From: Alphaproteobacteria bacterium
GTDB lineage: Bacteria > Pseudomonadota > Alphaproteobacteria > RF32 > CAG-239
Direction of reading: 5' to 3'
NCBI GenBank assembly: GCA_017546315.1
Contig: JAFYXH010000009.1
Span: 1-64,000, forward strand
Length of the DNA: 64,000 nt
The notes under the pieces were generated by a model. The model was not told the DNA's origin, made no database searches, and was given only the letters and a program-made list of their open reading frames with translations. Of this stretch, positions 1-7,072 are shown piece by piece. Position 1 is the stretch's first letter; the number at the start of each line of letters is the position of its first letter. The position numbers were made by a program, and so were the translations under genes.

Positions 1-106
1 GTGCTAAATTTCTAGGTTCCTTGAATATATAAACAATATAAAATTTGTTATTATATACTGCCTACATATCCTCTTTTTTAGTCTTATTTACTATTTCTTA
101 TAACCG

Positions 107-126
107 CTTCCTCGTCTCGGAGGAAG
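107..126 (-). other. Leader hairpin downstream of the stable-RNA-like promoter
   Basis: A perfect 7-bp inverted repeat (CTTCCTC / GAGGAAG, loop 114-119) lies about 50 nt into the predicted minus-strand transcript. There is no U-tract, so it does not look like an intrinsic terminator. It could be an antitermination or processing element of an rRNA leader. Confidence 0.4.
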
Positions 127-180
127 ACCGCAACAGTTTTTCAAGATTTCGTTTGTCTTGCTTCCCTGCCGGTGAAACGG

Positions 181-209
181 TTTATATAACCACCTTTTGC
201 AGAAGTCAA
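181..209 (-). promoter_or_regulatory. Strong sigma70-type promoter, probably of a stable-RNA operon
   Basis: On the minus strand there is a -35 TTGACT (209-204), a 17-nt spacer and a -10 TATAAA (186-181). Predicted transcription starts near 174 and runs off the left edge. The first ~100 nt downstream are clearly richer in G and C than the surroundings and contain hairpins, with no convincing ORF. That is what an rRNA or tRNA operon leader looks like in an AT-rich genome. No mature RNA is visible, so the operon identity is inference. Confidence 0.6.
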
Positions 210-242
210 TACTTTTTTTTTAAAATTTTTCGTTTTTTTTAA

Positions 243-548
243 ACTTTTTTTCCCGAAAATTGATAACCTATTGTTTTTATAGGATTTTATTTTACACATT
301 TTTTTATATTATTTTTTCGCCCTTATATATGAGGGTGTTTATATTATAATAATGCAAATTTGATATAAAGTTTAGCCTCATTATTTTCTATTTATTAACT
401 TATATGTTTTATATGCTTTAATTAAACAAATGCGAAATATGAAAACTCATAAATTATAATATGTATTATATATAAGTAATATTATTTAGCTTACTTTAAT
501 AATTACTGTCCAAATATTTTCATATTTTTGCAAAAAGCTTAATATAGA
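243..548. other. Gene-free AT-rich spacer
   Basis: No supported ORF here. The stretch is extremely AT-rich and contains two small hairpins, CCTAT/ATAGG near 267-283 and CCCT/AGGG near 320-335. It separates the minus-strand stable-RNA-like promoter from the plus-strand gene block and probably holds the promoter of the first plus-strand gene. Confidence 0.5.
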
Positions 549-562
549 AAAGGATTTTATAT

Positions 563-1402
563 ATGAAGTTTGATTTTTTTACTTTCGGAGGAGCTCTTTT
601 TTGGGAGGATGTTTTCTTTTATCAAAAATGGAGAATCCAACGTCATTGCATTACAAAAAAATATAGACTCCTTGATTCATGGGATATCCGTAGAGCAAGT
701 GGAACATTTGAGAAATGCCAGAAAGCTTTTGTTGAATATATTGAATGTTATGAAATTACCAAACAATCCAAACATCTTGTTGTTTTACTACATGGTTATA
801 TGGATAGTAAAAATATTTTCAAAAAACTCTGGAGAAAGCTTGTTCTAACCAATTCAACTGTTGCTTCGCTTAATTATCCTTCTGTTTTTAGAAGTTCTGT
901 TGCTAATGCCCATCAACTTTTGTTTTTCTTAAACCATGCTGAAGATATTGAAGAAGTTTCTTTTATTACAAAAGGCTGTGGGAATCTAGTTTTAAGACAA
1001 GCGCTTTTCTTACCTTTGGAGCTGCAAACTTTCAGGGAATCCATGCGCATAAAAAATATTGTTGAGATAAATCCTGTTATAAAAGGGAGTCTTCTTTGTG
1101 ATTTACTAAATAAATTTAAAATTTTTAACTTCCTACTTGGACCAATGATTCAAGATATGACTGAAAAAAAGATAAAGAATCTACCGGAAATTCCTGTTGA
1201 ATTTAAAAGTTTAAAAATTTTCTCAGAATCCAAAACATTTTTAATGCTTATGAAAATACTTAAACTATGCAAATTTCCTGTACCAGAATCCAAACACAAG
1301 AAAAAGGACACTATTTTCATCAAAGGAAGCACTTTCAAAACCTTAAACAATGAAGAAATCTTAAATTGTGCAGTTAATTTTATAAATAACGGAAAAATTT
1401 AA
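563..1402 (+). CDS. Alpha/beta-hydrolase-like protein lacking the nucleophile serine
   Basis: This 279-aa protein has a lipase-like layout. An oxyanion-type motif LLHGYMDS sits near residues 75-82. About 50 residues later ITKGCGNLVLR occupies the place of the usual GHSMGG nucleophile elbow. In that alignment the catalytic Ser is a Gly, so the protein is probably inactive, or uses the neighbouring Cys. AAAGGA lies 8 nt before the ATG. It has no signal peptide. It sits just upstream of the VirB6-like array in the same direction, so it may be an accessory or scaffold protein of that system (inference). The hydrolase fold is a family-level guess. Confidence 0.5.
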   Translation: MKFDFFTFGGALFWEDVFFYQKWRIQRHCITKKYRLLDSWDIRRASGTFEKCQKAFVEYIECYEITKQSKHLVVLLHGYMDSKNIFKKLWRKLVLTNSTVASLNYPSVFRSSVANAHQLLFFLNHAEDIEEVSFITKGCGNLVLRQALFLPLELQTFRESMRIKNIVEINPVIKGSLLCDLLNKFKIFNFLLGPMIQDMTEKKIKNLPEIPVEFKSLKIFSESKTFLMLMKILKLCKFPVPESKHKKKDTIFIKGSTFKTLNNEEILNCAVNFINNGKI

Positions 1403-1474
1403 CGATATTGTAATACTTTTTTTTAATTTTTTGTGATATAATAAGTTAGTTTAAGGAGCATGACAGAGGTTGCC

Positions 1475-1687
1475 ATGAGGTCTGTATTAGGTACTTTTAT
1501 GATATTTTTTGGAATCTATATCGTATTGTATTGCGATATATTGGGTTTTCTTGCGGAACCTTGGGTATTTAATGCTATATTACTAATTACAGTTTTCGTG
1601 CTCGTTTTTGTTGTAACTACTGTGCTTGTTTTAGCACGCAAAAAAGGGGGAGAGAATCGAGATGATAAAGATAATAAACTCCCTTAG
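1475..1687 (+). CDS. Small two-TM membrane protein upstream of the VirB6 array
   Basis: A 70-aa protein with two hydrophobic helices and a charged C-terminal tail (KKGGENRDDKDN). I prefer ATG 1475, with AGAGG 5 nt upstream, over ATG 1460, whose AAGGAG is only 1 nt away. It overlaps the next gene by 26 bp, which suggests translational coupling with the first VirB6-like gene. Size and topology resemble small T4SS inner-membrane subunits such as VirB2 or VirB3. There is no cleavable signal peptide and no recognisable family motif, so the function is unknown. Confidence 0.5.
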   Translation: MRSVLGTFMIFFGIYIVLYCDILGFLAEPWVFNAILLITVFVLVFVVTTVLVLARKKGGENRDDKDNKLP

Positions 1688-2975
1688 ATTTATTTTTAGA
1701 AGTATTTTCTTGAGTTCTTTTGCTCCCTCTTTAGCTTTGGCTGCTGATGAAGGTACTTGCCCTCCTCTTTCCGAATACATTTCCGAAGGTACTGGAAGTA
1801 ATTTTTTATTAAATAACGCATTCGAAGCTATTACTAAATCTTGTAGTACTGTTGCGAATATTTCTTGGAATGCGTTTGCAGAGCCGTTGCAAGCTGTTGT
1901 TGTATTGGGTGCTGCTATTTATATTGCTGTTTTTACTTTAAAAAATATTGGTTCTTTTTCTCAGCAAGATTTTGCATCTTATTTTTCTAATGACAGAACA
2001 GGTATTATTCCACTTATGGTAAAAGTAGCTGTTGTTGTTATACTACTAACTGGAGACGGAAAAACTTTCATGTATGGAAGTTTTATTGCTCCAATTGTTT
2101 CTGCTTCGATGAATGTAGGAGCTAGTTTTGGTGACTTTCCTGCTGGAGGAAGTTTTTCTGGTGTTAGTGATGTGTCATCTTTGTTTAGTAATGTCTTAAA
2201 TAAGATTCGTGATTTAAACGGTACTAGCTATAAAATCGTTGCGATGGGAAGGGAGTTAATGTGCTTAACATTTATGCCCGATAGTTTTCTTGATAAATTT
2301 TGGATATTATTGCCGTTTGGCGTGCTTTTGTTTTTGTTTGGTTGGTTTTTATGTATTGGAATTGCCTTTTACATGCTTGATGTTCTATTTAGATTGGCTG
2401 TTGGTTGTATGATTTTGCCTATAGCTATTGCATGTGGTGTATCCAAACTAACTTCTACTTATACTCAAAAAACTTGGATGCTATTTGTTAATGTCTGTTT
2501 TAATTTTATGACATTGGGAATCGTTGCTGACTTTTCTACTAAAATTTTAGAAAATGCAATGGGGGGAAATACCCAAATTATGAGTGAATTAACAAGTAAT
2601 GCAATATTAACTGAAGCTCAAGTTCAACAACTTTGCGAGCATTTATCTAAGCTTGGTTTTACAAAAGGATTTGTTCTTACTATACTTTGTACATTGGTAA
2701 TATATAAATTATTTACAGAAGTCGAGAAAATTGCAGAGAATATATCTGGTACATCTTCTGTTGGAAGTAAAAGTGGAGCTCAAGTTTCAAGTGCAACAGT
2801 TGCAAAAGGTGCTATTGGTGCAGGTAAAAAACTTAGAAAGGGTGTTATCAAATCTGCTGCTAATCGTGTTGGACACGATATTTCAAATTTGAAACCAGTA
2901 GTTGGCCTGAGAGCAATGGGATACAATATGAAAAAAGGATTAAAATCCCGTGTTAAAAAGGTATTTAGATTATAG
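1662..2975 (+). CDS. VirB6/TrbL-like T4SS membrane protein, copy 1
   Basis: 437 aa. It has an N-terminal signal peptide ending in ALA|ADE, several TM segments, and the layout shared by all the following paralogues: an early IAVFTLKNIGSFSQQDFA-type segment, then a core with LLFLFGWFLCIGIAFYMLD followed by a polar ILPIAIACGV helix and a YTQKTW motif. The last ~80 residues are basic and soluble. VirB6/TrbL proteins form the polytopic inner-membrane part of the T4SS channel. A GGGGGAGAG ribosome site precedes ATG 1662. It is the first member of a tightly packed operon. The assignment rests on topology, tandem paralogy and the virB10/virB11 genes elsewhere in the window. Confidence 0.7.
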   Translation: MIKIINSLRFIFRSIFLSSFAPSLALAADEGTCPPLSEYISEGTGSNFLLNNAFEAITKSCSTVANISWNAFAEPLQAVVVLGAAIYIAVFTLKNIGSFSQQDFASYFSNDRTGIIPLMVKVAVVVILLTGDGKTFMYGSFIAPIVSASMNVGASFGDFPAGGSFSGVSDVSSLFSNVLNKIRDLNGTSYKIVAMGRELMCLTFMPDSFLDKFWILLPFGVLLFLFGWFLCIGIAFYMLDVLFRLAVGCMILPIAIACGVSKLTSTYTQKTWMLFVNVCFNFMTLGIVADFSTKILENAMGGNTQIMSELTSNAILTEAQVQQLCEHLSKLGFTKGFVLTILCTLVIYKLFTEVEKIAENISGTSSVGSKSGAQVSSATVAKGAIGAGKKLRKGVIKSAANRVGHDISNLKPVVGLRAMGYNMKKGLKSRVKKVFRL

Positions 2976-2996
2976 AGCTTATATGGAGAGACTATT

Positions 2997-4352
2997 ATGG
3001 ACAAGTTTGAGAAAATATTTAGTTTATTAAAAAGGCTCAAAAAAAGTATCTTGCTTTTTGGATGTATTCTTTTACTTAGTGCTTGTGATAAATGCCTTAC
3101 TTTTCAGGACTATAAATCAGAAGGACTCGGCGCTGGTTGTGCTCTATGTCCATTATTTAAGGTTTTAACCGCTTCAGCAACACAAGCTGCAAATGGTTCT
3201 TGGGTAAGATTTGCCGATCCGCTTAAAGATGTTATTTTGGTTACAACTGCTATTTTTATTGCATTTAACACATTAAAAATGGTTGGTGCATTTGGTAAAA
3301 GAGATTTTGCTGACTTTATGACAAATGATAAAAAAGGTGCTTTAATTTTAGGATTTAAAGCTGGTGTTATATTTCTTCTTTTATCCGATACTTTTTTAAT
3401 AGATACTGTTCTTGTACCTGTTTTAGAATCGGGTTTAATAATCGGTCAAACTCTTAGCACAAATGTTGTAAATATTAGTTGGGGATCTGCTTCTAGTGGT
3501 TGGGCTAGTTTATTTGATATGGTTAATAAAGCAGCTCTTGAACTTAATAACCAAGTATATGAGAACATTGCTTTAGGAAGTGCTATGATTTGCAGATCTA
3601 CTCAAGGTTTTATTTTATCTTGGTATTGGTTAATGCTTTTATATGGATTTATATTTTTCATATTTGGTTGGTTTTTACTTGCGTGCATATCGTTTTTTAT
3701 TGTCGATATAATGGTAAATCTTACTATTGGCGCAATATTATTACCTTTTGCAGTTGCATTTGCAATATCTAATCAAACCATGGGATATACGAAAAAAGTG
3801 TGGCAAATATTCTTAGGAGTGTTTTTTAATTTCTTGATGCTTGGTGTAATTTTAGGAGTTTCTGTTCAACTTATTGAACTTGGAATGGGAAAACTAGAAA
3901 GTGATATGTCTCCTGCTACTGGTCTTGATAGCTTTTTGGGAAATATATCTATGTTGCTTGATAATGACAATGTAAAAAAAGTATCTGAGATTTTATGGGA
4001 AAAAGGATGTTTGTTATTAACGATTGTTTCGTTCTGGCTTGCGAGCCAACTTATTGACCAAGTAAAAGAACTTGCTGCAAACATTTCTGATGCTATTGGA
4101 GCAAAAGGTGTTACAAATCCTGGAACAGATGCTGCTAAACCTTATATAAATAAGGCTGTTGTTGCAGGTAAATCCGTTGGAAAATATGCTTTTAACACAG
4201 GTGTTAATGGGGTTAAATATACTGGACACGTTGCTTCTCGTATTACTCGTTTAGATAAAGGAATGGCTGCTTTGAGTCGTGGAGCAACTTCTCTTAGAGG
4301 AAAGCTCACAGGAACAGGTCGTGATGGCTATAAAGCTTGGTGGAGAAAGTAA
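2997..4352 (+). CDS. VirB6/TrbL-like lipoprotein, copy 2
   Basis: 451 aa. It begins with a lipoprotein signal peptide (lipobox LLSAC, Cys near residue 30), unlike copy 1. It is otherwise collinear with copy 1: the TLKMVGAFGKRDFADF segment after the first helix, then FFIFGWFLLACISFFIVD, the ILLPFAVAFAIS helix and a YTKKVW motif. The C-terminal ~80 residues are basic and Gly/Ala-rich. GGAGAG lies upstream of ATG 2997, 21 nt after the previous stop. Multiple VirB6 paralogues, some with lipoprotein-like N-termini, are known from Rickettsiales-type T4SS. How a polytopic protein with a lipid-modified N-terminus is oriented cannot be read from sequence. Confidence 0.7.
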   Translation: MDKFEKIFSLLKRLKKSILLFGCILLLSACDKCLTFQDYKSEGLGAGCALCPLFKVLTASATQAANGSWVRFADPLKDVILVTTAIFIAFNTLKMVGAFGKRDFADFMTNDKKGALILGFKAGVIFLLLSDTFLIDTVLVPVLESGLIIGQTLSTNVVNISWGSASSGWASLFDMVNKAALELNNQVYENIALGSAMICRSTQGFILSWYWLMLLYGFIFFIFGWFLLACISFFIVDIMVNLTIGAILLPFAVAFAISNQTMGYTKKVWQIFLGVFFNFLMLGVILGVSVQLIELGMGKLESDMSPATGLDSFLGNISMLLDNDNVKKVSEILWEKGCLLLTIVSFWLASQLIDQVKELAANISDAIGAKGVTNPGTDAAKPYINKAVVAGKSVGKYAFNTGVNGVKYTGHVASRITRLDKGMAALSRGATSLRGKLTGTGRDGYKAWWRK

Positions 4353-4363
4353 GGAGGAATACT

Positions 4364-5674
4364 ATGATTTTAGGATTTAATATAAAAAAGTTTTTCTCCT
4401 ATAGAATGTTGCATAATATATTGATGTTTGCAATAATACTTTTGTTATGTGCTTGTAAGGAAGAAGATGGTATGTCTAAAGGTTCTGAGGAGAATCTAGC
4501 AAAGCAAGCTGATTGTTGGCAAACATATATCATAAATGCCGTTTTACTTATAATTGATAAGTTATTTAATTTAAGACTCTCAACTATTGCACAACCTCAA
4601 ACGGGTGGTGCTGTTATTATGGCTGGTTTTGCTGTTTGGGTCGGGTTTAAGTTTTTAAAAATATTACCCTCTTTTAAGGCACAAAATACTGGTGAATTTT
4701 TAACCGAAGTGGGACATAAATTATTTCTCTGTGCTTTTTGTGCGTGGGCTATTAGCTCTAGCTCAAATTTTGTATATGTTGCAAATATATTTCTTGTATC
4801 TATTTATGATACGATAATGGAGCTTGCATCAGGAACTGTTAATATTAGCCAATCTGCAAATTTCAATCTTGGAGTTATTGGGGATGTTACTTTTTCTAAT
4901 AATTATACAAATTGTAAAGCTCAATTGGCTGATATATCATCTGGATTAAAGAGCACTGTTGCACCAATGGCAAATTGTCTGGTTTGTTCAATTAGTACAA
5001 GATTAAATGCTGGCATAAAAATTGGTGTTGAATTAATTTGTTCATTTGATATTTCTGCGATGATTGTTGGTCTTGGTTTGATTATTTTCTTCACCGTTGC
5101 AAAATTTGGTTTTGCATTATTTGTGATTGATAGCTTGTTTAGATTGAACTTTGCTGCTGATATTCTTACGCTTATTTTAGTTTGTATTCCATTTGCTTAT
5201 ACAAGAAAATGGGCTGTCCATATTTTCTTAATGTTTTTGAACTCTTCTGGAATTATGTTATTTATTGGTCTTCTTGTAGGACTTGCTGTAAACGCTCTTG
5301 AAATAATTATAGGTAGCATAGGACCTACCCTTGAAGAAGGAAAACTTGATAGCTTTGCTCCTGAGTTGATGGCTATGTTGATGATTTCTTTGCTATTATT
5401 TAGTATTCCTGGACTTGGAGTTAAACTTGCTGATACGTTTATTGGAGGCGGAGGTGGACCAGACTTCCATAAAAAAATATCTAGATTTATAATTGATTCC
5501 TCTAAAAAAGCGGGAGCTGCTGTTCTTGCATATATCTCTGGTGGTGCAACATCTACAATTACATCTGCTCTTGATAAATATGAAAAAACACGTTCTGCTG
5601 CTGATAGTGTAAGACAGACAGCACATAAACTTAATGAAAAACTTAATTCTTTAGCGGGGTACAATGATGAATAA
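4364..5674 (+). CDS. VirB6/TrbL-like lipoprotein, copy 3
   Basis: 436 aa from ATG 4364, chosen because AAGGAGGA lies just upstream and because the N-terminus then reads as a lipoprotein signal (lipobox LLCAC). It has the shared VirB6-like core: FVIDSLFRLNFAADILTLI followed by FAYTRKWAVHIFL. A Gly-rich segment GGGGGP lies near residue 365. The C-terminal ~80 residues are soluble and mostly helical. It starts 11 nt after copy 2 stops and overlaps the next gene by 11 bp. The divergent sequence suggests specialisation rather than recent duplication. Confidence 0.68.
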   Translation: MILGFNIKKFFSYRMLHNILMFAIILLLCACKEEDGMSKGSEENLAKQADCWQTYIINAVLLIIDKLFNLRLSTIAQPQTGGAVIMAGFAVWVGFKFLKILPSFKAQNTGEFLTEVGHKLFLCAFCAWAISSSSNFVYVANIFLVSIYDTIMELASGTVNISQSANFNLGVIGDVTFSNNYTNCKAQLADISSGLKSTVAPMANCLVCSISTRLNAGIKIGVELICSFDISAMIVGLGLIIFFTVAKFGFALFVIDSLFRLNFAADILTLILVCIPFAYTRKWAVHIFLMFLNSSGIMLFIGLLVGLAVNALEIIIGSIGPTLEEGKLDSFAPELMAMLMISLLLFSIPGLGVKLADTFIGGGGGPDFHKKISRFIIDSSKKAGAAVLAYISGGATSTITSALDKYEKTRSAADSVRQTAHKLNEKLNSLAGYNDE

Positions 5675-6191
5675 GTGGTCACATATTCTTTTAGTAAAAA
5701 CCCTCCATAATAAGTTTATAGGTGGTTTGATTGCTTTGGGTGGTAATTTATTTTTTCCAACTCTTGCTTTTGCTGATGGTGAAGAGGGTAAGAATTACCA
5801 GACTGCATGCGTTGAAGGCGTGATAACTGCTCAACATGACAACGCAGAATGTTGGACTTGTGATGTTGTATTTTCTTTGATGCAAAGTCTTACAGGGGCT
5901 GCTGAAACTCTTTATGGCCTTATACAAAGCATTAGTCTTACAATTCTTTTGTATGGTGGGGCTATTTGGATTGCTTGTTATTTTTTGAAAGCTCTTGGCT
6001 CTTTTGCTTCTCAAGATCCCGCTAAAATATTAGATGGACTTATTGGATTTATGTTTAAATGGGCGCTTGCATACGTTACTGTAAGTTTTGGACTTGATAC
6101 TATTTCACTGTATATTATAGATCCGCTATTAGATATTGGATACAGTATTGGATCTGTATTTAGTGCAAATGCAGGAATTGGAGGAGTATGA
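5664..6191 (+). CDS. N-terminal half of a split VirB6-like protein
   Basis: 175 aa. It has a cleavable signal peptide ending AFA|DG, a Cys-containing segment CWTCDVV, then two TM helices joined by FLKALGSFASQDPAKI. This matches only the first half of the neighbouring VirB6-like proteins. It stops with TGA exactly where those continue into the polytopic core. The following gene supplies that core. The stop lies one base before the next start codon, so the two halves are probably translated in a coupled way and assemble together (inference). Confidence 0.6.
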   Translation: MMNKWSHILLVKTLHNKFIGGLIALGGNLFFPTLAFADGEEGKNYQTACVEGVITAQHDNAECWTCDVVFSLMQSLTGAAETLYGLIQSISLTILLYGGAIWIACYFLKALGSFASQDPAKILDGLIGFMFKWALAYVTVSFGLDTISLYIIDPLLDIGYSIGSVFSANAGIGGV

Positions 6192-6192
6192 T

Positions 6193-7059
6193 ATGAGAAA
6201 GATATTTCAAATATTGATTTTTAGCATATTTATTGCTCTTAGCCCTATAAAAAATGGTAATGCAAAAATTATAAATGTTTCAGAAATTAGTTATGGTGCA
6301 ATTTCTGGCGGTAATACTATGCAAAAGTTATCAAATGATATATTAAAAATGACAAAGATTATAAACAAATCTTCTGCAGATATGATGAAATTTGGTGATA
6401 TGTTATATTGTAGTTCTATTTATGGAAAAGCTGCAATTATAGAAATTCCTATTATAAATGAAGAATTTAGATTGATAGCTATACAATTATGGCTTAGTGC
6501 AATTCTTTTAATTGGAATAGGATTTATGATTTCTATGATGGCGGCATTCTTTATGTTTGATATTGCTTTTAATTTATCCATTTCTATCGTTCTACTTCCT
6601 CTTGGAATCGCATTGTGGCCCTTTGGTTGGACTCGAGATAAACTAAAAACTATTGTTGGTAATATATTATATTATGTTGGTGTCTTCATTTTCTTACCAC
6701 TAGGAATTTTGATTAGTATGACAATTATTAGCGACATTGTGGCGTCTGTATTTGGTGGAGCTAATGAATTACGAGAAGCTTTCCTTACGGACAATGCTGA
6801 CTTGATAGAAGAAAAACTTGCACTATTTACACTACCTTTTGGAAAAATCTTTTTATCGTATGTCGTTGCACTTAGAGTTTTACCTTTAATGGCATCAGAG
6901 TTTTGTGGACATTACTTTAGTAGTGCGTTCGCTGGTAATCCAATAAGTGAACATGTCACACAATTATTATCAGGTTTGAAGAATAAAACTGTTGGAAAGG
7001 TAGCAAAATACGGAAAAGATGTTGCCAAACACCAAATAGATAGGTATTTCAATAAATAG
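6193..7059 (+). CDS. C-terminal half of a split VirB6-like protein
   Basis: 288 aa from ATG 6193. GGAGGAG lies 6 nt upstream, and this start gives its own signal peptide ending in GNAK. After ~60 periplasmic-type residues with a single Cys come the VirB6-like core helices (FMISMMAAFFMFDIAFNL, then VLLPLGIALWPFGW) and two further TM segments, ending in a basic tail. Having its own ribosome site and export signal argues against a sequencing frameshift in one long gene. With the preceding gene it equals one full-length paralogue (175 + 288 against about 440 residues). Confidence 0.62.
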   Translation: MRKIFQILIFSIFIALSPIKNGNAKIINVSEISYGAISGGNTMQKLSNDILKMTKIINKSSADMMKFGDMLYCSSIYGKAAIIEIPIINEEFRLIAIQLWLSAILLIGIGFMISMMAAFFMFDIAFNLSISIVLLPLGIALWPFGWTRDKLKTIVGNILYYVGVFIFLPLGILISMTIISDIVASVFGGANELREAFLTDNADLIEEKLALFTLPFGKIFLSYVVALRVLPLMASEFCGHYFSSAFAGNPISEHVTQLLSGLKNKTVGKVAKYGKDVAKHQIDRYFNK

Positions 7060-7072
7060 TAAGGAGGCGCAG

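Noticed and set aside
45..242. 65-codon plus-strand ORF
   Set aside because: It runs antisense through the stable-RNA-like promoter and leader, has no ribosome site, and its composition reflects the hairpins rather than a protein.
5197..5682. 161-codon minus-strand ORF
   Set aside because: Entirely antisense to the well-supported third VirB6-like gene; no ribosome site or motif.
5664..7059. Sequencing frameshift in a single VirB6 gene
   Set aside because: The second half has a good ribosome site and its own signal peptide directly after its ATG, so two genes are more likely.
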